Assembly: GCF_011742165.1 (NCBI RefSeq) | Contig: NZ_JAAQTO010000039.1 | Span: 1-64,000 of the forward strand | DNA: 64,000 nucleotides | Reading direction: 5' to 3' | Source: Billgrantia bachuensis | GTDB taxonomy: Bacteria; Pseudomonadota; Gammaproteobacteria; Pseudomonadales; Halomonadaceae | Shown: positions 9,440 through 18,153 of the stretch, piece by piece | Position numbering within the stretch: position 1 is the first letter of the stretch | Layout: every line of letters starts with the position of its first letter | Made by a program: the position numbers and the translations under genes | The notes under the pieces: generated by a model | Databases searched by the model: none | The model's input: only the letters and a program-made list of their open reading frames with translations | Told to the model about the DNA's origin: nothing

Positions 9440-9877
9440 TCAGCTCCAGCTACCCTTGCCTCCGCCGACGCCGGTGACGATGGAGACTGCCCCCGACTGG
9501 AAGTGGCCCAGCAGGTTGCTGTGGCTGTCGAAGAACAGGATGCTCAGGTAGACCGGCGTGGCCTGGAACTCGAAGCTCACGGTATCGCGATAGAGCCGGT
9601 CGAGATCGTTGGTGTAGACGTGCCCGAAGAGTGCACCGCCGCCCGGTGAGGAGGCGCCTCCGGCATGGCCGTCGAAGGTCTTGCCGTCGGTGATGTTGAC
9701 CTGGAACTTGAGATAGAAGATCAGGCTGGCCACGCTGCCGTTGGCGGCGTAGGCCTTCTCGGAGGCGACCAGTGCCTGGGTGGCCTCGTCGATCTTCTCG
9801 GGCTCGAGCTTGCCATGCATGGCGACACGGAAGTCGTGGGCGATCAGCTGCTTGTCGATGGTTTGCGGAGCGTTCAT
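9440..9877 (-). CDS. VapA/VapB-like virulence-associated family protein (tentative)
   Basis: A 145-residue protein with no signal peptide. The second half is glycine-rich and beta-strand-like: GGASSPGGGALFGHVYTND, then a YRDTVSFEF strand, LSILFFDSHSNLLGHF, and a C-terminal GVGGGKGSWS. That pattern (GG..YT.D, FF D..S.LLGHFQ, GGG.GSW) matches, from memory, the compact beta-barrel family first described as Rhodococcus VapA and also present in Proteobacteria. Its function outside Rhodococcus is unknown. It sits just upstream of, and on the same strand as, the T6SS module but is insulated by its own terminator. The Pfam assignment needs a profile search. Confidence 0.6.
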   Translation of the reverse strand: MNAPQTIDKQLIAHDFRVAMHGKLEPEKIDEATQALVASEKAYAANGSVASLIFYLKFQVNITDGKTFDGHAGGASSPGGGALFGHVYTNDLDRLYRDTVSFEFQATPVYLSILFFDSHSNLLGHFQSGAVSIVTGVGGGKGSWS

Positions 9878-10115
9878 GGGGTGATACCTCGTGCGTTGTT
9901 CTGGAATCGGCGGCCGGCAACCGGTCGCGGCTTACTGCCCTAAGCATTCCAGTTCAGATATCTCATACCGACCGCATCACCTCGGTATCACCACGAGCGC
10001 TGGAAACAGCCCCACGAAGCGCAACGGATCACTTCGGTATCAGCTCACCTCAGGCCCTTGGTTGCGGCGTGCTCTTGGTGGATTCTTGAGTGAACAACTA
10101 CAAGGGGGCGTCACC

Positions 10116-11858
10116 ATGGACCATGCACCGCTACGGATTGCCATTATCGGCGGCGGGGTCTCCGGCCTGTCGCTGGCCTACTATTTGCAAAAACTCGGCT
10201 GCCAGAAGCTGGGGCACGAGACGGCCCGGCAGATCGAGGTCACGATCTTCGAGCGCAAGGCAACCCTGGGCGGCAACGCCGAGACGGTGTGGGTCGACCT
10301 GGGCTGCCGGCGTCATCCGGGAAAGCCCGACTCGCCCTACCGCCGCTGGGCCGACCTCGGCGTGAATGACGTCAACCTGGCGACCTACCACCGCCTGCGC
10401 ACGATACTCGGCGAGATCGGCGAGCTGGAGCGCATGAAGCCCCTGGAGAATACCGAAAGCTATTTCAGCCGTGACGGGAGCATCGCCCTGACCGACGACA
10501 AGGAGCTGTTCCGTGGCGTCAGCGATCCGGCCCACGAGTTATGCAAGGTCGATGGCGGTAGGCTGGCGCTGCTGATCCCGGTGGTTCACCAAAGCGCCAT
10601 CGCCCTGGTGGAGAATCATCGCGTTACGCCGCGCTATACCGTGGACGACTTCTTCGACGCCTGTATCGCCGCCCCCGCCGATATGCTGGCCGCGGCAGCG
10701 GAGCGTTTGAACGTCTCCATCGACTGGCAGGACCCCGAGCTACCGGCGCGGCTGGAGCGTATCCGCCAGACCATCTACTACCCCCGCATCTCGGCCATGT
10801 ATTTCGCCGACGATCGCGGCCCGGGCGGCATGCCGCTCCAGGCCCCCTTCGAGTATTACCGCATTCAGGAGGGCGGCTCGCCCCCGGACCGCCGCTACTT
10901 CGAGCACGGCGCCCAGCACTGGCTGGAGGCCCTGGCCGCGCATGTCACCGACCCGAATACGCCGGGCCCCCGTGTTCAGATCCTGCGCGGCATCGAGGTG
11001 GAGGCAAGTCTCATGACCCAGGGAGTGACGCTGACGGAGCGTGCTCCCGGCGAACGCCGCTGGGAGGCCGACCTGCTGTTCATGGCCACCCATGCCGAAG
11101 ATGCCCTACCACTGCTGACCTTCGGCGACGGCCTGAGTGACACCCAGCGGGAGCTGCAGCACATCCTCGGCAAGGTGCGCTACACCCGCAGCTTCAGCGT
11201 TTGCCACACCGCCGCCGCGCGCCTGCCGCCCAATCGCAACCTGTGGCGCACCTACAACATCGAGGTGCGTAACCACGAGGACACCTTCTTCCCCTACCGG
11301 ATCGACTACGTGGCGAACCGCCACCAGAACGATGCCGAGAACCCCGCCTACAATCAGGCAGGCCTGCCGCAGTACTTCGTCTCCCTGGTGGACGACCTCA
11401 ACCGGATTCCCCGCAGTGAGATGCTCGAGCGGCAGTCCTCCCCCCTGGACGCACCCGCAACGCTGTCGGACACTGCCCCCGGCGAGGCAGGCTACCGCGA
11501 CCGGCTGCCGCCGTTGGACCCCGCCCTGGAAGCCAAGGCCTGGACCCTGTTCAAGCACAACGTGCTGGATGCCAACTGCCTGGAGGCGCAAGCGGAGATA
11601 GAGCGCTACAACCAGACCACCGCCCGGCGCAGCGCCGAAGACCAAAAGGGCTGCCCACTGCTGTTCGCCGGCGGCTGGACTCGCGGCGCCGGCCTGCAGG
11701 AACAGTGCCTGGAGCAATCGGAGCATCTCGTCGCCCTGCTGCTGACGGCATCGGAGCGTCGGATCGACGGTCCCCTGCGGTTAGCGTCGGCTGGCAGCCA
11801 GGCGAGGCAGCGTCATCACCAGGCCAGCGGCTTCGCCACGGTGCCAGCACGCCCGTAG
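10116..11858 (+). CDS. FAD-dependent amine-oxidase-like flavoprotein
   Basis: A 580-residue protein opening with a dinucleotide-binding motif (IAIIGGGVSGLSLAYYL, residues 9-25), followed by the FERKATLGGNAETV segment typical of the amine oxidase/phytoene desaturase superfamily. Near the C-terminus LLFAGGWTRGAGLQEQCLE resembles the second FAD-contact motif. Substrate unknown. The ATG at 10116 is chosen over the longer frame because AAGGGGG lies 7 bases upstream and the Rossmann motif then starts at the usual place. The last 78 bases overlap tail-to-tail the 3' end of the minus-strand regulator, so the final ~26 residues may be an extension acquired by read-through of a lost stop. Confidence 0.8.
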   Translation: MDHAPLRIAIIGGGVSGLSLAYYLQKLGCQKLGHETARQIEVTIFERKATLGGNAETVWVDLGCRRHPGKPDSPYRRWADLGVNDVNLATYHRLRTILGEIGELERMKPLENTESYFSRDGSIALTDDKELFRGVSDPAHELCKVDGGRLALLIPVVHQSAIALVENHRVTPRYTVDDFFDACIAAPADMLAAAAERLNVSIDWQDPELPARLERIRQTIYYPRISAMYFADDRGPGGMPLQAPFEYYRIQEGGSPPDRRYFEHGAQHWLEALAAHVTDPNTPGPRVQILRGIEVEASLMTQGVTLTERAPGERRWEADLLFMATHAEDALPLLTFGDGLSDTQRELQHILGKVRYTRSFSVCHTAAARLPPNRNLWRTYNIEVRNHEDTFFPYRIDYVANRHQNDAENPAYNQAGLPQYFVSLVDDLNRIPRSEMLERQSSPLDAPATLSDTAPGEAGYRDRLPPLDPALEAKAWTLFKHNVLDANCLEAQAEIERYNQTTARRSAEDQKGCPLLFAGGWTRGAGLQEQCLEQSEHLVALLLTASERRIDGPLRLASAGSQARQRHHQASGFATVPARP

Positions 11859-14800
11859 GGCTTCCAGGGCGCTCTCCTCGCCGCTCTCTTTTTCACTCCC
11901 CGCGCCGTTCTCAAGCCAATCGGCGTGGGCTTCGATCAGGGCGCAGTGGTGCTCACCCCAGGTACAGGGCTCCGCCCCCATCAGCTGGGTCAGGCGCCGG
12001 GCATAGTGGCGGGCCGCCTCGGGGCGCCGGTCGAGCAGGCTGACCTCCGCCGCCGCGATCAGGAAGCGGTAGCCGTTGTGCCCCACGCAGCCGGCATCCA
12101 ATATCGCTTCGCCCTGCTGCAGAGTCGCCAGGCGGGTCTCAGGTTCCTCCTCCAGCAGCGCCAGGGTGCCCAGCACCCAGGGGCCGATGAAAGCCTTCAG
12201 GCTGTGCTGTTCGACTAGCTGCCAGGCACGCTCGATGCTGGCCCGCGCCTCGGCCAGCCGCCCGGTGATCAGCTCGATCCGGGCGCGACTCTCCAGCAGA
12301 AACGCCTCGAAGCGCCCCGAGCCCAGGCCGCGAGCCACCGTCAGCCCCTGCTCGATCTGCTCGTCCGCCGCATAAGGCTCGCCCTGGGAGAGCAGAATCC
12401 ACCCTGCCGTGAGCCGCGCCACCACCTCGGCACGCCGATTGCCGACCCGCTTGCCCAGCTCGGCGGCGTCGAAACAATCAGCCAGCGCCGCTTCGGTCTG
12501 GTTGGCGTAGATGCGGGCGGTACCCAGCATGAACAGGTTGGAGGCCTCCAGGTCGGCGTGGCCATGAGTTCGGCACAGCGTGACGCAATGGTCGAACAGC
12601 TCGAGGGTGCTGAGCATCTGCCCCTCGGCATAGTGGGCATCGCCCAGCCCGCTCAGGGCCTGGATCTCGGTGCGCACGTCGCCGCCACGGCGGGCCTGCT
12701 CCAGGGCGCGAGTGTGATAGGCGCGGCTGGTGGCAAAGTCGCCCCGGGGGAAATAGAGATTGCCCTTGAGATAGAGCGCCTCGGCCAGGGGCAAGGGATC
12801 CTCCAGCGCCTCGGCCAGGGGTAGCAGGCCGTCGAGTATCGCCTCCTCCGCCGCCAGCGCATCGAGCATGTTCAGCACCCGAGCCAGCCACAGATCGGCC
12901 GTGATGCGCTGACGCTCCTCCCGGGCGAAGCTGCGCGCCGCCTCGAAGTGCTCCCGCGCCGCCTGGATCTGCCCGGTGGCCATCGCCACCTGCCCCTGCA
13001 GCAGCATCAGCCGGTACTCATCCTTGGGTGCGTAATCAATGGCGCGGCAATCCTTCAGCAGCGCCATGGCTTCCTCGTGCCGATAGCGAGCCATTTCCGC
13101 CGCCACCGCCTGCAGGAAGGCATTCGGCGCCTCCAGCGAGCGCGCCCGATGCAGGTGGCGCGCCCGCAAGCCCGGTTCCGCCTCGCCGTAGAGCGCGGCC
13201 AGGCGCAGATGCAGCCGGTCGCGCTGGATCTTGGGAATCCCCTCGTAGATGCCTTGCAGGATCAGATCATGCACGAAGCGGTAGCTGTCCTCTTCCAGCG
13301 GGCGCACCAGGCTGTAGCGCTGGGGAAGTTCGGGCTGATAATCGGTCTGCCCCAGCACCTCCTGCAGCGAGGCCAGGGAGAAGCGCTGCCCCATCACCGC
13401 GGCGATGCACATGGCCCGACGATCCAGATCGGTGAGCTGATCCAGCTTGCTCTGTACCAGATTGGCGAGACTGGCCGGCAGGCTGCGATGAGGATGGAAC
13501 AGCAGCAGTTGAGTCAGGAACAGTGGGTTGCCCTGGGCCTGGGTCACACAGCGGGCGGCGTGCTCGGCGGGCACCGTGCCGTAGCTGGCCACCAAGGCCT
13601 CGGCCTCCTGCGGGCGCAGCGGCGGCAGCTCGATCAGGGTGAGGGGCAGCTCCGGCAGCTGCGGGCGCAGGCGGCTCTCCAGCGGGTCCTGCTCCAGGCG
13701 CGAGGTGAACAGCCAGATCACCGGCGCTTCCTGGGTACCCTGCAGCAGCCCGGTGAGCGTGGCCAGAAACGCCTCGTCGGCCCAGTGCAGGTCCTCCACC
13801 ACAACCAGTTGCGGGCGATGAATGGAACGCGCCAGGAGCAGATCGCGCAGTGCCAGCACCAAGCGCTGGCTGCGGGTCGCGGGGGTCATGGCGGCATAGA
13901 GCGACTGCGCCTCCTCCGGCTGAGGCAAGCCCAGCAACGGACGCAGCAGCATGGCGTGATCCATGGGCAGGCGAAGCGCCGAGAGACGAGCCAGCAGGAG
14001 AGCCTCGTCCAGAATTTCCGCTTTCGCCTCAGCAGAGGTTTGCAGCAGCGAGCGTGCGAGCTGCATCAGCGGGCCTTCGTCGGCACGGGTACCGAAATCC
14101 AGCACCTCAGCCTGGTGATGATCGGCATGGGCCGCGGCCATTTCGGCAAACTCCGCACTGAGGCGCGTCTTGCCGATGCCCGCCACACCGCGGATATAGA
14201 TCAGATGACCGGCCTGGTAGGCCTGGGTGCTCTCCAGGATGGCTTGCAGCTGGCCCAACTGCACCCGGCGCCCCACCAGCTCGAAGCGAGCATCATGAGC
14301 CTCGTCCCGGGGTTGACGATAGCGCAGCCACTCCCCGCCTTCGTCATCGAAAACGAAGCGCTCCGCCAGTTGGACCGCCACGCCACGCTCGACCCACACG
14401 CCGCTCTGCCCACCCGACATCGAAAGCGGCACAGCCGTAGGCCAATGGCCGGCCTGAAGATAAACGCCACGGGCCACCCCCTGCTCCACCAGGGTGGCAG
14501 CACACAACAGGCCGCGCTGGGCATCGCTGCGGTAAGCCCGGGGCAGCCCGAACAGCGCCGTGCCCCCTTCCTCCAGGCTACCGCCGAAATGCTGCACCCA
14601 GCTCGCCAGCGCCGAGGAATCGGCCGCCACGGCGTGCAACTGGATCAGTATGCGGGCGCTCTCCATCTCCTCGATATCGGCAGCGACAACGGCCGCCTCC
14701 TCGGCCTCCGCCGACAGCTCCTCGACCTCGACCTCGTAGATCTCGGCCAGATGCCGAGCGGTACGATACAGCACCGCCTTGCCACTCTCCGCCCGCTTGA

Positions 14801-14936
14801 TGGAAGCGATGGAAACGCACAATCGCCGATCAAAACAGTACTCGGCCAGCGCCTCCTGACTCAGGCCCAGCCGCTTGCGATGCTGCTTCAAGCGCTCACG
14901 ATCCAGCCGCAGGCGCCCGTCTTGGGGGATGATCAC
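11781..14936 (-). CDS. Large XRE-HTH / STAND ATPase / TPR transcriptional regulator
   Basis: 1051 residues. The first 75 form an XRE-type helix-turn-helix (KRLGLSQEALAEYC, then VSIASIKRAESG). Residues ~95-210 look like a degenerate nucleotide-cyclase domain. A STAND-type NTPase follows: GVAGIGKTRL Walker A near 250, VVVEDLHWAD Walker B near 378. The C-terminal half is helical TPR-like repeats (ALYLKGNLYFPRGDF, ALSGLGDAHYAEGQ). Such proteins act as signal-dependent regulators in which ligand or partner binding on the repeats drives ATP-dependent oligomerisation. Target genes unknown; the convergent flavoprotein is the nearest. The first ~165 codons are duplicated at 24720-25209. Confidence 0.85.
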   Translation of the reverse strand: MIIPQDGRLRLDRERLKQHRKRLGLSQEALAEYCFDRRLCVSIASIKRAESGKAVLYRTARHLAEIYEVEVEELSAEAEEAAVVAADIEEMESARILIQLHAVAADSSALASWVQHFGGSLEEGGTALFGLPRAYRSDAQRGLLCAATLVEQGVARGVYLQAGHWPTAVPLSMSGGQSGVWVERGVAVQLAERFVFDDEGGEWLRYRQPRDEAHDARFELVGRRVQLGQLQAILESTQAYQAGHLIYIRGVAGIGKTRLSAEFAEMAAAHADHHQAEVLDFGTRADEGPLMQLARSLLQTSAEAKAEILDEALLLARLSALRLPMDHAMLLRPLLGLPQPEEAQSLYAAMTPATRSQRLVLALRDLLLARSIHRPQLVVVEDLHWADEAFLATLTGLLQGTQEAPVIWLFTSRLEQDPLESRLRPQLPELPLTLIELPPLRPQEAEALVASYGTVPAEHAARCVTQAQGNPLFLTQLLLFHPHRSLPASLANLVQSKLDQLTDLDRRAMCIAAVMGQRFSLASLQEVLGQTDYQPELPQRYSLVRPLEEDSYRFVHDLILQGIYEGIPKIQRDRLHLRLAALYGEAEPGLRARHLHRARSLEAPNAFLQAVAAEMARYRHEEAMALLKDCRAIDYAPKDEYRLMLLQGQVAMATGQIQAAREHFEAARSFAREERQRITADLWLARVLNMLDALAAEEAILDGLLPLAEALEDPLPLAEALYLKGNLYFPRGDFATSRAYHTRALEQARRGGDVRTEIQALSGLGDAHYAEGQMLSTLELFDHCVTLCRTHGHADLEASNLFMLGTARIYANQTEAALADCFDAAELGKRVGNRRAEVVARLTAGWILLSQGEPYAADEQIEQGLTVARGLGSGRFEAFLLESRARIELITGRLAEARASIERAWQLVEQHSLKAFIGPWVLGTLALLEEEPETRLATLQQGEAILDAGCVGHNGYRFLIAAAEVSLLDRRPEAARHYARRLTQLMGAEPCTWGEHHCALIEAHADWLENGAGSEKESGEESALEALRACWHRGEAAGLVMTLPRLAASRR

Positions 14937-14965
14937 TGGTTGAGTCCTTGACCGCCCAGATAGGG

Positions 14966-15481
14966 CTAGAGGGTGGTGTTTGGCTCGGTGCGAGCGAGCC
15001 GCTTGCCCATGATGCAGAGGCTATACTCTTTGCCATCCATCTCCGCGATGTCAGGCAAACGTCCCCACTCTTGAAACCCAAGCGCTTTCAAGAGCCGTAT
15101 ACTCGGCGTGTTATGGGCAAAAACATAGCCAACGAGGGAGTGCAGCCCCAGCTTCGGTGCCATCTCCTCAGCTGCGTGCAATAACTTTTTCCCGAGTAGT
15201 TTGCCCTGATACCTGGGGTCGATGTAGATACTCAATTCTGCCGTGTGGCGATAAGCCGGCCTGCCGTAGAAATCCTCGAAACTCATCCACGCCACCACCC
15301 CTTCCTCGCGCTCATACACAAGCAGCGGACGACGCTCGGGTTGGTGTTTGCGGAACCACTCAAGGCGGGACTCAGGCGTGACCTGCTCAGTATCAGCAGT
15401 GGATCGTCTGCTCGGGATAGCTGCATTGTAGATCTCGACGATCCTCGGCAAGTCCTGCTCTGTTGCATGCCTTAACCCCAT
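14966..15481 (-). CDS. GNAT N-acetyltransferase, phosphinothricin-acetyltransferase-like
   Basis: A 171-residue acyltransferase with the PAT/YncA layout: LRHATEQDLPRIVEIYNAAI at the N-terminus, ELSIYIDPRYQGKLLGKKLL (acetyl-CoA-binding motif A, R/Q-x-x-G-x-G/L) near residues 83-102, and HNTPSIRLLKALGF near 122. Relatives acetylate phosphinothricin, methionine sulfoximine or related amino acids; the substrate here is not determinable. It lies 29 bases upstream of the XRE/STAND regulator on the same strand. Confidence 0.85.
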   Translation of the reverse strand: MGLRHATEQDLPRIVEIYNAAIPSRRSTADTEQVTPESRLEWFRKHQPERRPLLVYEREEGVVAWMSFEDFYGRPAYRHTAELSIYIDPRYQGKLLGKKLLHAAEEMAPKLGLHSLVGYVFAHNTPSIRLLKALGFQEWGRLPDIAEMDGKEYSLCIMGKRLARTEPNTTL

Positions 15482-15604
15482 CGCGCGCCTCCTGAAGTGT
15501 GGCGGTATTTACCTGACAGTCGACCACTAAAAGCACAGTGCTCATAGTCCCTCATCACCGCGGCACATGTCCTCACAATGATGCACAGCCTATTAAATAT
15601 TTTG

Positions 15605-16183
15605 TCATGCAGTTAACTCTCTATAGCGTTTAGCTATACGATCAATAAAATACTCACTCTTGGCATACGTCAGCAAGGGAATCAATTCTTGTTTAACGTC
15701 ATGCCAAAGTAAACGACCTGAAGATAATAATTCAGATTTTTCAACGCTCAGAACCCAAGGCGTAACTTTTAATCTTCTTCCAGCACACAACTCAATGACA
15801 TTTCGTGCCACTCTAATACCACCCCCGCCTCCTTCAAATGCCATTTCTCCTTTTTGTGAAACAAACCACTCTCCAGTTTTTTGACACTCAACAACCAGTG
15901 TGATTAGGTGATAGTGAGTAGTCGGGGAGTCTTCAACGATAGCATGCACTACTGGCTTTTCAACATACCTCAATATGTCTTTAAAACCATTCTTGATATG
16001 AAACGTCTCAAAAAGTTTAGGATGCTGTTCAGCACTATGCGCTGAGCCATCGAATTGATTCTCATCATTGCTAGGTTCTGGTGTTTCCGAATACAATTTA
16101 TTGCCACCCCAGAATGCTTCGATAAGCTTAGTGGCAAAGTTTCCTGCGACTCCTGTGGTCACACCGCTAACAAAATCAAACAT
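15605..16183 (-). CDS. Uncharacterised AT-rich protein
   Basis: A 192-residue protein of no recognised family. The ATG at 16183 is preferred over the in-frame GTG at 16189 because TGAGG lies 6 bases before it. The N-terminus (FVSGVTTGVAGNFATKLIEAFWG) is mildly hydrophobic and Gly-rich. The middle holds a VVHAIVEDSPTTHYHLITLV strand region and a Gly-run (EGGGGGIR). GC content is clearly below that of its neighbours, suggesting acquisition. Just upstream is a 37-base sequence also present beside the integron-like array at 35.85 kb. Function unknown. Confidence 0.65.
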   Translation of the reverse strand: MFDFVSGVTTGVAGNFATKLIEAFWGGNKLYSETPEPSNDENQFDGSAHSAEQHPKLFETFHIKNGFKDILRYVEKPVVHAIVEDSPTTHYHLITLVVECQKTGEWFVSQKGEMAFEGGGGGIRVARNVIELCAGRRLKVTPWVLSVEKSELLSSGRLLWHDVKQELIPLLTYAKSEYFIDRIAKRYRELTA

Positions 16184-16263
16184 GATCACCTCATTTACTC
16201 ATATATTGAAAGTTAGATAAGCCAATGTAAAACCAAAGTGTGACGTTGTAGAACTAGCTGCAT

Positions 16264-16300
16264 AATAGTGTTTGGACTGCGCGTCCTGATATGGATGAAC
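16264..16300. repeat. Copy 1 of a 37-39-base sequence shared with 35848-35886
   Basis: The segment containing GACTGCGCGTCCTGATAT matches GACTGCACGTCCTGATAT at 35.86 kb, and flanking AGTG and ATGAAC also match. At this copy the region adjoins a transposase remnant and the start of an AT-rich gene. Confidence 0.7.
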
Positions 16301-16419
16301 GCGCTGGCACTTTCAACAATGGGCGGATGCAGTTTCTGAATGCAACACCGTTAATGAGTTGATGACGGAGCCTCATGGTACTTCGCCATCAGCTCGCTCA
16401 TCATCTCAATGGGACACTT

Positions 16420-17098
16420 TCAATCGAAGCGTTTTCGCGGGCGCATGTTCAGCTCAAGGGCTATTTCATCCAGTTCCTTCTGGCTGTACACCGATAGGTC
16501 CGCCCCCTTAGGCAAGTACTGCCGTATGAGGCCATTGATATTTTCGTTGCCCCCCTCTCTGCCATGGGCTGTGCGGGTCGCAGAAGTAGATGGCGACGCC
16601 GGTGTTCTGGGTGATCCTGGCGTGCTGCGCCATCTCACGTCCCTGGTCATACGTCATGCTCTTTCGTGCGGCCAATGGCATACGATTCAGCGCCGCGCTG
16701 AAGCCTTCTACCGCGGAGGTAGCGGTCGCATCGTTCATCTTCGCCAGAATCAGATAACCGCTTTTGAGTTCGACGAGGGTACCGACTGCCGATGCGTTGC
16801 CCTTGCCTTTGATGAGGTCGCCTTCCCAATGCCCTGGGAATTCGCGTTTTTCCACCTCAGGAGGACGTAGGTGAATACTGACCATGTCAGGAATCTGGTT
16901 GCGTCGATCGACTTGCCCACGGCGGGGCTTCCGCGTGGATTTCCCTTGCCGCAAGCAGTGGATCAATCCTTCCTCAGCTCACCGACAGGAAAGGCATAGA
17001 TGGCACTGTAGATCGTTTCACGGCAGACGTAGGCGTCTCGAAGGTCAGGAATCGTCATACGCCTTGAGCTTGCCGCGTCCGAGATGTAGATCGTTCGC
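16420..17098 (-). mobile_element. IS30-family transposase remnant
   Basis: Fragments in different frames encode the catalytic half of an IS30-type DDE transposase: PGHWEGDLIKG (first Asp region) near 16830, [11 protein letters not shown] (second Asp) near 16660, [13 protein letters not shown] near 16560, and then, after a frameshift at about 16550, [22 protein letters not shown] with the third catalytic Glu replaced or displaced. Upstream pieces (DAYVCRETIYSAIYAFP near 17010, HLGRGKLKAYDDS near 17060) are also out of frame, and the N-terminal helix-turn-helix is lost. At least three disruptions make it inactive. Terminal inverted repeats could not be identified with confidence. Confidence 0.85.
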
Positions 17099-17139
17099 CG
17101 CGCGGAGTCTAACACCTACCCAAAAAATTAATTCCTAGT

Positions 17140-17997
17140 CTAGGCCTGAACTGGCTCTTGCTGAAGCCACTTCTCAAAGGCTCGACTCTCAGGCCTACCT
17201 TCCTTTGCTGCATAGTACACAAGACGCAGGTGGCGATCTTCATCGATAGACAGTGAGGTATGCTCGAACTCTACTTGCCCAACCGTGGGTATCTGCAAGT
17301 GGCGAATGCCTTGGCATGGACCATGGATATCCTGCTGTTGCCACCAGGCCTTGAAATCAGGTGATACGTTTTCTAGTTCCGCCACCAAGTTGGTGATATC
17401 AGTATCATGTATGGCACGCACGAAGTCACGACGGAAGCTAGATAAAATCTGTAGCGCCTGCTCATCCCAAGGAGAAAACAGCTCGCGCATGCCGGGGCTA
17501 GTAAATAGCATCCACAAGAGATTACGCCTATCGGCGGGACGACTTGAAAAGCCGAACACACGATCTGCAGCTGGATTCCAAGTCAACACATCCCAACGCA
17601 GGTTAAGCACGTAGGAGGGTCGCGAAGGAATATCATTCATTAACCGATTTATCAAAGGCGGGACTACACACAAAGTACGCCCTAACTCTTGTGGCAACCG
17701 CTGATGAGCTAGCAAGAAAAGGTGACGACGCTCGGTCTCATCCAACTTGAGCACTCGTGAGAGGTTATCGAGAAAAGCAGAGGATGCCTTAATGTCCCGC
17801 CCTTGCTCCAGCCACGTGTACCAAGACAAGCCAACCCCAGCCAAGGCTGCCACCTCTTCGCGACGCAGCCCCGGTGTGCGCCGCCGGCCACCAGCAGGCA
17901 ATCCAACCTCTTTAGGCGAGATTCGCTCACGACGGCTACGAAGGAATTCAGCCAGCTCTGCTCGGGTGTGTTGGGAGGGTGTCTGAGGTGCGCTCAT
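17140..17997 (-). CDS. MmyB-type XRE regulator, likely regulator of the adjacent biosynthetic operon
   Basis: A 285-residue protein. Residues 40-95 are an XRE helix-turn-helix ([27 protein letters not shown] is the usual hallmark; only part is needed to recognise it). Residues 110-280 form the MLTR/MmyB-like ligand-binding domain ([19 protein letters not shown], then [18 protein letters not shown]). In this family the second domain is thought to bind fatty-acid-like or other small ligands, and the genes usually regulate a divergent neighbour. It is transcribed divergently from the ALAS-like operon, with 156 bases between the two starts that contain a perfect palindrome. Confidence 0.9.
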   Translation of the reverse strand: MSAPQTPSQHTRAELAEFLRSRRERISPKEVGLPAGGRRRTPGLRREEVAALAGVGLSWYTWLEQGRDIKASSAFLDNLSRVLKLDETERRHLFLLAHQRLPQELGRTLCVVPPLINRLMNDIPSRPSYVLNLRWDVLTWNPAADRVFGFSSRPADRRNLLWMLFTSPGMRELFSPWDEQALQILSSFRRDFVRAIHDTDITNLVAELENVSPDFKAWWQQQDIHGPCQGIRHLQIPTVGQVEFEHTSLSIDEDRHLRLVYYAAKEGRPESRAFEKWLQQEPVQA

Positions 17998-18117
17998 ACG
18001 GTTACCTCAAGTAATAGCATAAACGGTCAAATTGTACCCTTCGAAAAACCGAAGAAGAATACCCATTCCTGGCTGACGAACCCGGGCCAGGACTCTTGCT
18101 TGATTAAGAGTTTACAC

Positions 18118-18134
18118 ATTGATGTGTCATCAAT
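18118..18134. promoter_or_regulatory. Palindrome upstream of the ALAS-like gene (operator candidate)
   Basis: ATTGATG, three bases, CATCAAT: perfect 7-base arms, ending 5 bases before the AAGGAG ribosome-binding site at 18140. Position suits repression by the divergent MmyB-type regulator. A second hairpin, CCTGGC (18068-18073) with GCCAGG (18086-18091), lies further upstream. Confidence 0.45.
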
Positions 18135-18153
18135 CTGCAAAGGAGTTAACAGG

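Noticed and set aside
2034..9877. Complete type VI secretion locus
   Set aside because: No tssB/C, tssJ/K/L/M, hcp or clpV-type gene in the window; only vgrG with effector genes.
12948..14951. 667-residue plus-strand open frame opposite the STAND regulator
   Set aside because: Antisense of a gene with clear helix-turn-helix, Walker and TPR motifs; Gln/Leu/Arg-biased composition typical of a shadow.
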